Below, piece after piece: positions 34,742 through 45,017 of a stretch of 64,000 nt of DNA (positions are counted from its first letter, which is position 1; each line of letters begins with the position of its first letter). The stretch is from Flaviaestuariibacter flavus (GTDB lineage Bacteria > Bacteroidota > Bacteroidia > Chitinophagales > Chitinophagaceae): positions 1-64,000 of the forward strand of contig NZ_SJZI01000052.1 in the NCBI RefSeq assembly GCF_004337505.1. The letters run 5' to 3'. The position numbers were made by a program, and so were the translations under genes. The notes below the pieces were generated by a model, which worked only from the letters and a program-made list of their open reading frames with translations, ran no database searches and was not told where the DNA came from.

Positions 34742-37156
34742 ATGAAGCTTTCCGATCTGAATAAATTCCTGGCCAGTGAAGACGAGATGGACTTCCTGCC
34801 CATTATCCCGCTCAATGAGCAGGACGCCGAATCGTTTGATCCGGCGACGGTGCCTTCTGAGCTGACGCTGCTGCCGCTGCGGAACACCGTGCTGTTCCCG
34901 GGCGTGGTGCTGCCCATCACGGTGGGTCGCGACAAAAGCATCCGCGCCGTCAACGAAGCCTATGGCGGCGGCCGCTATATCGGCGTCGTAGCCCAGAAAG
35001 ACCCGGCCGTGGAAAACCCCACCGGCGCCGACCTCGAAAGAATCGGAACCGTAGCCCGGATCGTAAAGCAGATTAAGATGCCCGATGGCGGCATTACCAT
35101 CATCATCCAGGGGAAGACGCGCTTTTCCATCACCGAGGTGACGGCCGAGGAGCCCTGGTTCCGCGCCGAAGTGGCCCTGGTGCCCGACGCGCCCGTGCCC
35201 GCCGATCCGGATTTCGGCGCCTATGTCGCCAATATCAAAGACATGGCCGCCGAACTGATCCAGCTCTCACCCAACCTGCCTTCCGAAGCTTCGGTGATCC
35301 TGAAGAATATCGAAAGCCCCAACTTCCTGCTCAACTTCGTATCGAGCAACCTCAATACCGAGCTCCACGAAAAGCAGCAGCTGCTTGCCTCCAACGATAT
35401 CAGCGAGCGGGCCGAGCTGCTGCTTGGCTTCCTGCAGAAAGAGTTGCAGTTTGCCGAGCTCAAAAACAAGGTGACCAACAAAACGCGCGCGGAGCTCGAC
35501 AAGCAGCAGCGCGAATACTTCCTGCAGCAACAGCTCAAAAGCATCAAGGAAGAACTCGGTGGCGACGTCAACGAGCGCGAGCTGCAGGAGCTGCGCAAAA
35601 AGGCCGAGACCAAGCAGTGGACCGACGCGGCGCGCGACCTCTTTCGCAAGGGCGTGGAAAAGCTGGAGCGGATGCATCCCAGCACACCCGACTACTCGGT
35701 GGTGTACAACCACCTCGACTTCATGCTCGACCTGCCCTGGAACGAGCACACCGACGACAAGTACGACCTGAAGCATGCGCGCGCCATTCTCGATGCCGAT
35801 CATTACGGGATGGACAAAATCAAAGAGCGCATTCTCGAATACATCGCCGTGCTGAAGCTGAAGGGCGATATGAAATCACCCATCCTGTGTTTCTACGGTC
35901 CGCCGGGTATCGGCAAAACCTCGCTCGGCCGGTCCATCGCCAGCGCCATCGGCCGCAAGTACGTGCGGCTGTCGCTCGGCGGCATCCACGACGAAAGCGA
36001 GGTGCGCGGCCACCGCAAAACCTATATCGGCGCCATGCCGGGGCGCATCCTGCAATCGCTGCGCAAGGTGCACTCCGCCAACCCCGTGATGATACTCGAC
36101 GAGATCGACAAGGTCGGGGCCGACCACCGCGGCGACCCGAGCAGCGCGCTGCTGGAGGTGCTTGACCCGGAACAGAACAATACTTTTTACGACAACTACC
36201 TCGAGCTCGAATACGACCTGAGCAAGGTGCTGTTCATCGCCACGGCCAACAACCTGCAGACGATCCAGCCCGCGCTCCGCGACCGCCTCGAGATCATCGA
36301 GCTGAGCGGCTACGCGATGGAAGAAAAGATCGAGATCGCGAAACGCCACCTCGTGCCGAAGCAGAAAGAAGCGCACGGTCTCCGCGATGCCAGGTTCAAG
36401 GTCTCCGACAAAGTGCTGGAGCATATCATCGCCAGCTACACCCGCGAAAGCGGCGTGCGTGAGCTCGACCGGCAGCTGGCAGCCATCATGCGCCACCAGG
36501 CACGGACGCTGGCCATGGATGAAAAGCTGAAGCCTTCGGTGAGTGTCGAAGACGTGGAGCGCATCCTCGGCCGCCCGCGTCACAACAATGAATTATACCA
36601 GACGGTAAAAATGCCCGGCGTCGCCGTCGGCCTCGCTTACACATATGTTGGTGGCGATATTCTTTTTATTGAAACGACCCTGAGCGAAGGAAAGGGCGAG
36701 CTGCGGCTTACCGGCAACCTCGGCCAGGTGATGAAGGAGAGTGCGGCCACGGCGCTTTCCTGGCTCCAGTCGAATGCCGCACTGGCAGGTCTTGAGCCGT
36801 CCGTTTTTGAAAAGAAGACGGCGCATATCCACGTTCCGGAAGGTGCGGTGCCCAAGGATGGTCCCAGCGCCGGCGTTACCATGCTCACCGCGTTGGCGTC
36901 GGCCTATACCGGCCGCCGCGTGCGCTCGCACCTCGGTATGACCGGCGAAATCACCCTGCGTGGCCAGGTGCTGCCGGTAGGCGGCATCAAGGAGAAAGTG
37001 CTTGCGGCAAAACGCTCGGGTCTCCGCTCGCTGATCCTGTGCTGGCAAAACGAAAAAGACGTGCAGGAGATCAATCCGGCTTTTATCAAGGGCCTGAAGT
37101 TTCACTACGTGCGTACCATGAATGAGGTGCTGGAACTGGCGCTGGAAAAAAAATAA
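34742..37156 (+). CDS. lon: ATP-dependent protease Lon
   Basis: An 804-aa LonA. The N-terminal substrate domain (LLPLRNTVLFPGVVLPITVG) is followed by a coiled coil around residues 230-290, an AAA+ module with Walker A GPPGIGKTS and Walker B MILDEIDK, and the C-terminal peptidase domain. The catalytic Ser is in KDGPSAGVTM and Lys in VGGIKEKVLAAKR. It degrades misfolded and regulatory proteins in the cytoplasm. The length is normal. The -7 element sits 17 bp upstream, just after the inverted repeat that ends the four-helix-bundle cassette. Confidence 0.97.
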   Translation: MKLSDLNKFLASEDEMDFLPIIPLNEQDAESFDPATVPSELTLLPLRNTVLFPGVVLPITVGRDKSIRAVNEAYGGGRYIGVVAQKDPAVENPTGADLERIGTVARIVKQIKMPDGGITIIIQGKTRFSITEVTAEEPWFRAEVALVPDAPVPADPDFGAYVANIKDMAAELIQLSPNLPSEASVILKNIESPNFLLNFVSSNLNTELHEKQQLLASNDISERAELLLGFLQKELQFAELKNKVTNKTRAELDKQQREYFLQQQLKSIKEELGGDVNERELQELRKKAETKQWTDAARDLFRKGVEKLERMHPSTPDYSVVYNHLDFMLDLPWNEHTDDKYDLKHARAILDADHYGMDKIKERILEYIAVLKLKGDMKSPILCFYGPPGIGKTSLGRSIASAIGRKYVRLSLGGIHDESEVRGHRKTYIGAMPGRILQSLRKVHSANPVMILDEIDKVGADHRGDPSSALLEVLDPEQNNTFYDNYLELEYDLSKVLFIATANNLQTIQPALRDRLEIIELSGYAMEEKIEIAKRHLVPKQKEAHGLRDARFKVSDKVLEHIIASYTRESGVRELDRQLAAIMRHQARTLAMDEKLKPSVSVEDVERILGRPRHNNELYQTVKMPGVAVGLAYTYVGGDILFIETTLSEGKGELRLTGNLGQVMKESAATALSWLQSNAALAGLEPSVFEKKTAHIHVPEGAVPKDGPSAGVTMLTALASAYTGRRVRSHLGMTGEITLRGQVLPVGGIKEKVLAAKRSGLRSLILCWQNEKDVQEINPAFIKGLKFHYVRTMNEVLELALEKK

Positions 37157-37250
37157 TGTTCAATAATCAATATTCAAAACTCAAGGGCTCAGGTGGCGGC
37201 AATCCCCGACTTGAACATTGAAAATTGCGTATTGAATATTGAACATTTCC
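37156..37250. repeat. Word-repeat locus N (ATTGAATATTGAAC words)
   Basis: Directly after the lon stop: TTCAATAATCAATATTCAA; then after a short spacer TTGAACATTGAAAATTG and TATTGAATATTGAACATT. The right arm is inverted relative to the left. Confidence 0.75.
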
Positions 37251-37282
37251 TTTCCCACAGGCCGGTGTATCTTCATGGCTCA

Positions 37283-38323
37283 ATGCTGCCACCCGTGCGA
37301 CTCCGGAAACTGACACCATTCGCTTTACTTTTTTTGATTGCCTCCCCGCGGCTTTCGGCGCAGACTGTCGGGGGCAGCACGGTCTATAATTTTCTCAACC
37401 TCCCGGCAACGCCGGCGCTATCGGCCGCGGGCGGTGTCAACGTGTCGTACAACGGCGGCGACGTGGGGCTTGCACTCAATAACCCGGCCCTGCTCGACCC
37501 ATCCCTGCACAGCCAGGTGAGCGCCAACTTCAATGCATTCTTTGCCGCCACGAAAGCCTACCAGCTGGGCGGTGTTTACTATGCGAAAAAGTGGAACACC
37601 ACCTTTGGCGGCGGCTTGTTTTTCGTTGACTACGGCAGCCTGCCGCAGGGCGATATCTACGGCAATGAACTCGGGAACTTTCATCCCACCGATTTTTCCT
37701 TCCAGGTGTCGGCTGCCCGCAGCTATGGCGAACGCTGGCGCTATGGGCTTACCGCGAAAGTAATCCGCTCCAGCTTTGGCAGCTACCGCTCCACCGGTCT
37801 CGCCTTTGATCTCGGCCTGCACTATGCCGACACGGCCCGCCGCTTCAGCGCCGGTCTCACAGCACGCAATATGGGCGGGCAGCTTTCGGGCTACGGCGGC
37901 AGCCGCGAGGACCTGCCTTTTGACTTACAGGCAGGCGTCACCAAGCGGCTTGCCCGGGCACCCTTCGGCTTTTCGCTGACGGCCCAGCATATCAACGGCT
38001 TCAACACGACCTATAACGACGGGAACTTTAATGCAGAAAATGGATTCACAGGAAAGGATGGTTTCGCCGCAAAGCTGTTCAATCACTTTGTGCTGGCATC
38101 GCACCTGTACCTCGGACGCAATTTCGAGGTCACTTTCGGCTACAACTTCCTGCGCCGCTACGAGCTGAACGTCGGCAGCTCGGGCAATGGGCTGAATGGC
38201 TTCTCTACGGGTTTCCGTGCCCGTTTCAACCGCCTGCAGGTGCAATATGCGCGCGCTTATTTCCAGCGCGGCAATGCCTACAACCAGTTAGGGCTGCAAC
38301 TGCCGCTGCAGCGCAGGGTCTGA
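37283..38323 (+). CDS. porQ: Type IX secretion system protein PorQ
   Basis: A 346-aa outer-membrane barrel. The start at 37283 gives the signal peptide LTPFALLFLIASPRLSA-Q. The mature N-terminus TVGGSTVYNFLNLPATPALSAAGGVNVS and GDVGLALNNPALL fit the PorQ family, as does the rest of the barrel. PorQ is a FadL/PorV-like protein that, with PorU/PorZ/PorV, forms the type IX attachment complex releasing or anchoring sorted cargo. An in-frame Met 30 codons earlier lies in word-repeat DNA and is rejected. Confidence 0.85.
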   Translation: MLPPVRLRKLTPFALLFLIASPRLSAQTVGGSTVYNFLNLPATPALSAAGGVNVSYNGGDVGLALNNPALLDPSLHSQVSANFNAFFAATKAYQLGGVYYAKKWNTTFGGGLFFVDYGSLPQGDIYGNELGNFHPTDFSFQVSAARSYGERWRYGLTAKVIRSSFGSYRSTGLAFDLGLHYADTARRFSAGLTARNMGGQLSGYGGSREDLPFDLQAGVTKRLARAPFGFSLTAQHINGFNTTYNDGNFNAENGFTGKDGFAAKLFNHFVLASHLYLGRNFEVTFGYNFLRRYELNVGSSGNGLNGFSTGFRARFNRLQVQYARAYFQRGNAYNQLGLQLPLQRRV

Positions 38324-38332
38324 ACAGCCTTC

Positions 38333-39841
38333 TTATTCATAGCGAACGAATACCGAGCTGTCTGGCAGCAGTGGGTAGTGCTGCCCGAAGCGCTGGTTGA
38401 ACAGGTACCGGAACAGGTTCACCGGGCTTTGTTCCGGCGAAAGCCCGCCGTAGGCGCTGTCGGGATAATAAATCGCGCAAAGGTTTTTAAAGGCATCGGC
38501 CTTGTGCGCTTTTTCGAGGCGGCTGCCATGATCGCTAAGCAGCAGGATAATCGAATTCTTTTTCCCGTTTTCCCGGATACAGGAAATAAGGTCCAGCATT
38601 TCCCGGTTGGCCACGCGCACCTGGTCGAGGTAATCGCTGACGCCTTCTTCGTGGAGCACCCGGTCGGCGGGCTTGCGCCGACCGGCGCTGTCAAATAGAA
38701 AAGGCTTGTGGGTAAGCAGCAGGTGACAATATACCAGCCGCGGCGCGCGGCGGGCGCTGTCGGCACTGCGGCAGGTTTCGTCCAGGTAATACCGGATGTC
38801 ACGCTCGCGCTGATCCAGGTCGAAATAGTGGTAAGGCTTCGAGGTGATGAGCGCGGTAAGGGGCTCGCCACGCCAGCCAAGATCGCGCACAAGGCGGGAG
38901 GTGAAGAGCCCGCCGAATACCTGCACATAAGTGAAGTTGCCGAATTCGTTGAGGCTTTTGCGCTTCTGGTACGGGTTGTCGAGCGAGGCGTAGAAGCGCA
39001 GCTCGTAACCCATCTTCCGGAAGATGCGGAAGGTTTCATTGTCGCTCACCGAATGCACGGCGCGCAGCATCAGCACCGGGTCCGTGCCATTGGTGCCGGA
39101 TGCCGGATCCACGTAGCGCATGTTGAGGCAGCTGCCCATGGCATAGGGCGTGAAGTTGTAGTTGGCGCGGCTGCTGTCGGCCACAAAGAATCGGAGTGCG
39201 CGCAGACTGTCGACAAAAGGCTGGTTGTTGAAGCCCATACGCTGCAAGGCATCGGCGCGGCTGTACTCATCCAGCACCAGCACATACACGTCGGGCTTCT
39301 CCGGTTGCGGCATCGCCGGCTGAAAGCGCTCCGAGAGCGGCATATCGGCGATGATCAGATTGTGATGGCGGCGGTAATCGCTGTAGCGGAATACGGAGGT
39401 CACCGCTTCGGTGGCGCACAACACCAGCAGCAGCAGGTTGAGATAATAATAGACCGGTTTGCCGGCGCGCCGGGCGCGGATGCACCCACGGGCCGCCAGC
39501 AGCAGAACGGCCAGCAGGACAAAAGGGAAAAGCTTGTAAGAGACAAGGCGTACGGGCAGCAGTTTCGCCGCGGCGTCATAAACGGCTCCGAAAAAAACGA
39601 AGAAGACGGCGAGGAAAAAAGCAAGCAGTACCGCCGCAGCAGTGGAGCGGAGCAGCAGGCGCGCGCACCCGAAGAACACCGCAATCCAGGTGCCGCAATA
39701 CAGCAGGTACTGGAGGGCTTCGCCGGCGCGCACGAAGCCGAACAGCTCGTTGCCGGCATGCCACAAAGAAAGCATGGGCAGCAGGGCCAGGAAGAGTGGC
39801 CAGCGGTGTAGTGAACGCGGTATGAAACTACGGTTGCTCAT
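38333..39841 (-). CDS. Membrane sulfatase-fold (LTA synthase-like) hydrolase/transferase
   Basis: A 502-aa protein with about five N-terminal transmembrane helices (residues 15-150) and a periplasmic alkaline-phosphatase-superfamily domain. Metal ligands appear in VLVLDEYSRADA and LLLSDHGSRLE. The nucleophile is probably in NYNFTPYAMGSCLNM (Thr or Ser; no sulfatase CxPxR motif). Such proteins include phosphoethanolamine and phosphoglycerol transferases that modify surface glycans or lipids. It overlaps the upstream membrane protein gene by 4 bp. Being divergent from the phosphonate operon, it could act on the same surface polymer, but that is inference. Confidence 0.82.
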   Translation of the reverse strand: MSNRSFIPRSLHRWPLFLALLPMLSLWHAGNELFGFVRAGEALQYLLYCGTWIAVFFGCARLLLRSTAAAVLLAFFLAVFFVFFGAVYDAAAKLLPVRLVSYKLFPFVLLAVLLLAARGCIRARRAGKPVYYYLNLLLLVLCATEAVTSVFRYSDYRRHHNLIIADMPLSERFQPAMPQPEKPDVYVLVLDEYSRADALQRMGFNNQPFVDSLRALRFFVADSSRANYNFTPYAMGSCLNMRYVDPASGTNGTDPVLMLRAVHSVSDNETFRIFRKMGYELRFYASLDNPYQKRKSLNEFGNFTYVQVFGGLFTSRLVRDLGWRGEPLTALITSKPYHYFDLDQRERDIRYYLDETCRSADSARRAPRLVYCHLLLTHKPFLFDSAGRRKPADRVLHEEGVSDYLDQVRVANREMLDLISCIRENGKKNSIILLLSDHGSRLEKAHKADAFKNLCAIYYPDSAYGGLSPEQSPVNLFRYLFNQRFGQHYPLLPDSSVFVRYE

Positions 39842-41436
39842 GGACCTTGGATAACACGCACCTGGTAGGGACGGAGCCTGCCCTGGTGCCAGGGCAGCGC
39901 TCGCAGCCCGAGCGGCTCGCGGTAAAAAAGTTGAAAATAGTGCAGCATATCCTGCTCGTTCCAGCCGATGAGGCAGGCGTTTGCATGTCGGGGAAAGTCG
40001 CGCACCGACTCCAACCCAAAGCGGTGCAAAACCGGAGCGGAAATACGGTGCAGGAAATGTTCGCTCCCGATGATATTATGCATCGGGTAGCGCGCCGGTG
40101 GCTCCCATACCGGGTAGCCGTAAAGCGGGTAATATTCCATGCTTGTAAAAAAGAGCAGGTGCGGGTGCTTCGCCAACAGGGCGTGCGCCTGGCGGAAGGC
40201 CGTACGTTGCTGCAGGTTCGCCCGGTCGTATTGCAGCAGCAGGCGCGCACCCCAGGCCGCTAAAAACAGCGGAAGGGCGAGCAGCCAGCGGCGACGGCCG
40301 GCTTCCGGTGCCGGCTCGTTCGATGCCAGTGCCAGGAGCACCGGGAACCCGAGCAACGTGAACAGGAGGTAGTCGGGCACTTTGGCAAAAAGATAAACGA
40401 GCACTGCCCAGAGTGCAACCGCAATCAGTACACTGCCTGCGAAGGCAAGGAGCACCGCGCGCCTGCGGATGAAAAGCGGTGCTGCCAGCAGGCTTAGGAA
40501 AAACAGGCGGTTATTGATCATGAACCAACGAAAGGTTTCCGAACCGGGATCGACGGCGAAGCCGGGCCGGGTGCCGCGCTGGTAAAGCGCTTCCAGCTTT
40601 TGGGTGGAAAGCACCGCGGTATCGAGCAGCGGGCCGTAGTTAATGAGACGGCTTTCGAGGTAGCCGCTGTCGCCGGGCGCGGGCTTCGCGAGGTTGCGGT
40701 GATTATAAAAACGGTAGGCTACCTGGCGGTAAGCTTCTTCTTCTTTCCAGCCCGGTATGCGTGCCTCGTAATACTGCCGGTGCACAACGTGCAGCAACAG
40801 GATGGTGAGCAGGGCGCCACCAGTCCAGGCGGCCACGCGCAGGCGCGGCTGCCAGCCCCGCCGCAGCAGCCAGAAGGGCGCCGCCAGGGGGAGCAGCGGG
40901 AGGATCACGTGGATGCGGACCAGCGAGGCGGCCACGTAGGTGACCGCGCCGGCCCGGATACTTCTCCCGGTGGGCGGTGCGCCTGTAAACAGCAGCAGCA
41001 CGCCCGCCATGCCGAGCACGAGCGCAGTGTTGGTGAAATTGGGGCTGAGCAGGAAGCGGGCTTCGTATACCCAGAAGAAGAACGTGAAGAAAAGAACGCC
41101 GCGAAGGGGGGCGTTGGCGCGCACGAGACAGAAACTTAAGATGGTGCCTGCCGCCAGGTGGCCCGCAACAAGAAACAGGGAATACCAGTTGATGTTCGCC
41201 GTCAGCACAAACAAAAACTTCAGGGGGAGCGAAAAGATCGGGTGAAGGATATGGTTGTAGTGAACGAGCTCGGTTGGCGGGCTGCCAAAGCCGCCGGAAA
41301 GCTGGTAGAGGATGAAGGCATCTTCCACGGTGCCATATACCGGGTGAAAAGCAACCTGGAACAGCAGCACGTACGCCAGCGTCACGCAAAAGCAAAAAAG
41401 GAGTTGCCGGAACTTGTCGGATCGTTTGGAAAGCAT
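39838..41436 (-). CDS. Polytopic membrane protein, GT-C-like
   Basis: About 532 aa from MLSKRSD (or 548 from 41484) with roughly ten transmembrane helices (LLFCFCVTLAYVLLFQVAF, YSLFLVAGHLAAGTILSF, LLTILLLHVV, FLSLLAAPLF and others) and a soluble C-terminal part. An early periplasmic loop has FHPVYGTVEDAFILYQ, an acidic loop reminiscent of GT-C glycosyltransferases. No family is certain. A coupled sulfatase-fold gene follows (4-bp overlap), suggesting a joint role in building or decorating a surface glycan. Confidence 0.75.
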   Translation of the reverse strand: MLSKRSDKFRQLLFCFCVTLAYVLLFQVAFHPVYGTVEDAFILYQLSGGFGSPPTELVHYNHILHPIFSLPLKFLFVLTANINWYSLFLVAGHLAAGTILSFCLVRANAPLRGVLFFTFFFWVYEARFLLSPNFTNTALVLGMAGVLLLFTGAPPTGRSIRAGAVTYVAASLVRIHVILPLLPLAAPFWLLRRGWQPRLRVAAWTGGALLTILLLHVVHRQYYEARIPGWKEEEAYRQVAYRFYNHRNLAKPAPGDSGYLESRLINYGPLLDTAVLSTQKLEALYQRGTRPGFAVDPGSETFRWFMINNRLFFLSLLAAPLFIRRRAVLLAFAGSVLIAVALWAVLVYLFAKVPDYLLFTLLGFPVLLALASNEPAPEAGRRRWLLALPLFLAAWGARLLLQYDRANLQQRTAFRQAHALLAKHPHLLFFTSMEYYPLYGYPVWEPPARYPMHNIIGSEHFLHRISAPVLHRFGLESVRDFPRHANACLIGWNEQDMLHYFQLFYREPLGLRALPWHQGRLRPYQVRVIQGP

Positions 41437-41532
41437 GGTAGAATGTGCGCGGCTGCGGCCAAATAAACGCAATTTTAGCGACAAGGATGTTACAATGGAG
41501 CCATTGCCCGCAGCGCTCCGCCACCGAATGGC

Positions 41533-41540
41533 TATTTTTG
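41533..41540 (+). promoter_or_regulatory. -7 element of the phosphonate operon
   Basis: TATTTTTG fits TAnnTTTG, 30 bp before the aepX start. No clear -33 TTG. Confidence 0.45.
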
Positions 41541-41570
41541 GGCGCGGCGCGTTGAAGCCGCATTCCGAAT

Positions 41571-42872
41571 ATGGATAATCTTGTTTACATCGGCATGAGT
41601 GCCGACCTCATACATCCCGGGCATCTCAATATTATCAGCAGGGGGCGTGAGCTCGGGCCGGTGGTGGTGGGCCTGCTTACCGACGAAGCCATCGCCAGCT
41701 ACAAGCGCGTGCCCTTGCTTAGCTTCGAACAGCGCCGTGCCATTGTGGCCGGCCTCCGCGACGTGAGCGAGGTGGTGGCCCAGGAAACCCTTGACTACAG
41801 CGCCAACCTGCGCCGGCTGCGGCCGCGCTACGTGGTCCACGGCGACGACTGGAAAACAGGCGTGCAGCAAGCCACGCGGCAGCGCGTGATCGAGGTGCTC
41901 GCCGAATGGGGCGGCGAGCTCATTGAGGTTCCCTACACCCGCGGCATTTCCTCCACGGCAATCCAACGCTCGCTCCGCGAGATCGGCATCACACCGGAAG
42001 CCCGCCGCAAGCGCTTCGGGCGACTGCTTTCGGTAAAGCCTATCCTCCGCGCGCTTGAGGCGCACAACGGCCTCAGCGCGATGATCGTGGAAGGCGCTAC
42101 CGCTTTCGACGACGAAGGGCGGGCGCTCGAGTTCGATGCCATCTGGCTTTCCTCGCTCACCGACTCCACCGCCAAGGGCAAGCCCGACATCGAAGCCGTT
42201 GACTTTACCTCGCGCCTGCAAACCGTAAACGAAATTCTCGAGGTGACCACCCGCCCGATCATCTTCGACGGCGACACCGGCGGGCGCATCGACCAGTTCC
42301 CCTTTATGGTACGCACCCTGGAGCGCCTCGGCGTTTCGGCCATTATCGTGGAAGACAAGATCGGCGCCAAGCGCAACTCCTTGCTCGAGGAGAGCTCGGT
42401 GCACGAGCAGGACAGCATCATCGACTTTTGCGAAAAGATCCGCGCCGGCAATGCAAGCCGCATTACCGCGGACTTCCGGATCATTGCCCGCATCGAAAGC
42501 CTCATCCTCGGGAAGGGCATGGAGGACGCCTATGCGCGTGCCGAAGCCTACGTTGCCGCCGGTGCCGGCGGCATCATGATCCACAGCAAGAATACCTCCG
42601 GAGAAGATGTCATCGAATTCGCACGGCGCTTCCGGATGGCGCACCCCGACGTGCCGCTGGTGGCGGTACCGAGCACCTACCCCGCGGTTTCGATTGATGC
42701 CTTGCAGGAGGCCGGTTTTAACCTGGTCATCTATGCCAACCACCTGCTGCGCAGTGCCTACCCGGCGATGGCCCGTACCGCGCAGCGCCTGCTTCGCGAA
42801 GGGCGTGCCGAAGGCGTGGAGCAGGATATCATTTCCATCAAGGATTTTTTTAAACTGATACCCGGGCAATGA
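41571..42872 (+). CDS. aepX: PEP mutase fused to a cytidylyltransferase domain
   Basis: A 433-aa fusion. Residues 1-135 are a nucleotidyltransferase with HPGH at 15-18 and GISSTAIQ near 125-132. Residues about 150-433 are phosphoenolpyruvate mutase with the signature [10 protein letters not shown] at 261-270 and FDGDTGG near 232-238. The mutase makes the C-P bond (PEP to phosphonopyruvate). By analogy with characterised fusions (PntC-type CMP-phosphonate transferases), the N-terminal domain should activate the finished phosphonate as a CMP ester for transfer to a glycan or lipid. It is the first gene of a four-gene operon with 4-bp overlaps. Confidence 0.93.
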   Translation: MDNLVYIGMSADLIHPGHLNIISRGRELGPVVVGLLTDEAIASYKRVPLLSFEQRRAIVAGLRDVSEVVAQETLDYSANLRRLRPRYVVHGDDWKTGVQQATRQRVIEVLAEWGGELIEVPYTRGISSTAIQRSLREIGITPEARRKRFGRLLSVKPILRALEAHNGLSAMIVEGATAFDDEGRALEFDAIWLSSLTDSTAKGKPDIEAVDFTSRLQTVNEILEVTTRPIIFDGDTGGRIDQFPFMVRTLERLGVSAIIVEDKIGAKRNSLLEESSVHEQDSIIDFCEKIRAGNASRITADFRIIARIESLILGKGMEDAYARAEAYVAAGAGGIMIHSKNTSGEDVIEFARRFRMAHPDVPLVAVPSTYPAVSIDALQEAGFNLVIYANHLLRSAYPAMARTAQRLLREGRAEGVEQDIISIKDFFKLIPGQ

Positions 42873-43975
42873 TCGCGGCATCCGTATTTATACAGTCCCT
42901 GCGTGCATCGGGTGTCGGCTTTTTCGCTGGCGTACCCGATTCCCTGCTTTCCAGTTTCAGCGCGGCGCTGGCGGCTGCGCCCCCGGAGCAGCACCTCGTG
43001 GCCGTCAACGAAGGCGCGGCCCTCGGGCTTGCCGCCGGCTACCATTTTGCCACCGGCGGGCTGCCACTGGTGTATTTGCAGAACTCAGGGCTGGGCAACC
43101 TCGTTAACCCGCTTACCTCCCTGGCCGACCCGACCGTATACAGCATCCCGATGCTGCTGCTGGTAGGATGGCGCGGAGAGCCCGGCCGGCCTGATGAGCC
43201 GCAGCATACCCGCATGGGTGCCGCCACCGGCCCGCTCCTTGAAGCACTGGAGGTGCCCTTGCACTACCTGCATCCGACTGATGGAAACTGGCAGGAAACA
43301 ATACGCCAGGCAGCTGCACAGGCCCTTGGCGAAAGCCGCCCGGTAGCTATCGTAGTGGCCAGGGGTGTTTTTGAGGAATTGGCGCTCCCGCAGCAGGAAG
43401 ACTACCCGCTTTCGGCGGCGTCTGCCATCGATATCCTGTGCACGGGCCTTTCGAAAGGAACCCGCGTTGTGTGCAGCACCGGCAAGATCGGCCGCATTTT
43501 CAACGAATGGAACAACGGGCAGGAACAACCGCTTGATGCTTTGCTGAACGTTGGTGCCATGGGGCACGCCGGCAGCATCGCCACCGCCATCGCCCTGCAC
43601 AGCAACGGGCCGGTTCTGGTACTGGATGGCGACGGCGCCCTACTGATGCACCTCGGCGCATTGGCACTTTCCGGCAGCCTGGGGCTGGACAACCTGTTTT
43701 ATGTCGTGCTCAACAACGGGGCGCACGAATCGGTTGGTCGCCAGCCCACACTTGGCTTCCGCACCGACTTTGTGTGCATTGCCAAAGCCTGCGGCTTCCG
43801 CTTCGCGTCGCGGCTCACAACGGCAGCCGACCTGCATGGCTGGAACCGTCATGGCGATGCCCGCGGCGCCTTTGTAGAAATACGGATCAACACCCATACA
43901 CCCGCGAAGCTGTCGCGCCCTTCGGAAGAACCCCGGTTAGCGGGCGCGCGTTTCCGAAAATCCTTTGAGCAATGA
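42869..43975 (+). CDS. aepY: Phosphonopyruvate decarboxylase
   Basis: A 368-aa thiamine-diphosphate enzyme that decarboxylates phosphonopyruvate to phosphonoacetaldehyde, the irreversible step that pulls PEP mutase forward. The N-terminal Pyr domain has [13 protein letters not shown] and the catalytic Glu in [17 protein letters not shown]. The C-terminal PP domain has the ThDP/Mg motif [12 protein letters not shown] ... [10 protein letters not shown]. It overlaps aepX by 4 bp and the next gene by 4 bp. Confidence 0.94.
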   Translation: MIAASVFIQSLRASGVGFFAGVPDSLLSSFSAALAAAPPEQHLVAVNEGAALGLAAGYHFATGGLPLVYLQNSGLGNLVNPLTSLADPTVYSIPMLLLVGWRGEPGRPDEPQHTRMGAATGPLLEALEVPLHYLHPTDGNWQETIRQAAAQALGESRPVAIVVARGVFEELALPQQEDYPLSAASAIDILCTGLSKGTRVVCSTGKIGRIFNEWNNGQEQPLDALLNVGAMGHAGSIATAIALHSNGPVLVLDGDGALLMHLGALALSGSLGLDNLFYVVLNNGAHESVGRQPTLGFRTDFVCIAKACGFRFASRLTTAADLHGWNRHGDARGAFVEIRINTHTPAKLSRPSEEPRLAGARFRKSFEQ

Positions 43976-45012
43976 TGACGCCTGCCTACCGCATTGGTGC
44001 TGTGGCACCGCAGCTGGAACAGTTGCTACGCGGTGCCGCGGCGGAAAAAGTGTTGCTGGTGGGAGGCGGGCATTTCATCCGGTCGGCTGCAGCGGCCGAC
44101 CTGCGGACCCGTCTCGGGGACCGGCTTGTATCCGGGTTTGAAGTACCGGCGGGACTCCTCCAGCAAAGCGTCCTGGAGCCGGTTGCCGCCGCCATGACAG
44201 CGGGGATTGATTCGGTGATCGTCATCGGTGGCGGCCGAAGCATCGACTGCGCCAAAGCACTTTTGTATTATGCCCGCAAGGAGACACGCCTCTTTGTGGC
44301 GGTGCCCACCACTGCGGGCAGTGGTTCCGATGCTACCTCCTTTGCCGTGGTGTACCGCGGTACGGAAAAAATTTCACTGGAGCACCCGGCCCTGCTGCCC
44401 CATGCGGTAGTTTGGGACGTCGAATTGCTCCGGGGCCTGCCTGCCCGGCAGCGGGCCCTGTCGGGCCTCGATGCGCTTGCACAATGCGTTGAGGCACTCT
44501 GGAGCCGGCGGGCCACACCGGCATCGTCGGTGCGCGCCTGGGAAGCCGGAAGCTGGCTGCGGGCCAACCTGCCTGCGTTCGTTCGGGAGCCCGGCAACGA
44601 TGACCTGGCGCTCGGTGCATTATATGCGGCGCACGGCTCGGGCGCGGCCATCCAGCAAAGCCGCACCACGGGCGCGCATGCACTCTCGTATTACCTCACG
44701 GCCGTCCATGGCATCGACCACGGCCATGCCGTAGCGCTGCTCTTGCCTGTATTTCTACGGTACAACACGGCGTCGGGAGCGGGTTACGACTCGGCGCTTC
44801 AGCTCCTGGGTGCCGCCAATGGTGAGGAGGCGGCCTCGGGATGGCAGGCTTTTGTGGCCGGGCTGGGCCTTGCCGCCCGCCTGTCTGACCTGGGCCTTTC
44901 TCCCCGTTGTATCCCGGAATGGTTTACCCATATCAACGCAGAACGATTTGCCAATAACCCGGTACCTTTCCGGGCCGCGGAACTCGAAGCAGTGCTCCGC
45001 GCAACCTGGTAG
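43972..45012 (+). CDS. Fe-type alcohol dehydrogenase, probable phosphonoacetaldehyde reductase
   Basis: A 346-aa group III metal-dependent alcohol dehydrogenase: VIGGGRSIDCAKAL (nucleotide binding), PTTAGSGSDAT, SGLDALAQCVEAL and HGIDHGHAVALLLP (metal ligands). Position after aepX-aepY and PhpC-like length indicate reduction of phosphonoacetaldehyde to 2-hydroxyethylphosphonate rather than transamination to 2-aminoethylphosphonate; no aepZ-type aminotransferase is in the operon. Two adjacent ATGs are possible starts. Confidence 0.87.
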   Translation: MMTPAYRIGAVAPQLEQLLRGAAAEKVLLVGGGHFIRSAAAADLRTRLGDRLVSGFEVPAGLLQQSVLEPVAAAMTAGIDSVIVIGGGRSIDCAKALLYYARKETRLFVAVPTTAGSGSDATSFAVVYRGTEKISLEHPALLPHAVVWDVELLRGLPARQRALSGLDALAQCVEALWSRRATPASSVRAWEAGSWLRANLPAFVREPGNDDLALGALYAAHGSGAAIQQSRTTGAHALSYYLTAVHGIDHGHAVALLLPVFLRYNTASGAGYDSALQLLGAANGEEAASGWQAFVAGLGLAARLSDLGLSPRCIPEWFTHINAERFANNPVPFRAAELEAVLRATW

Positions 45013-45017
45013 ATGCC

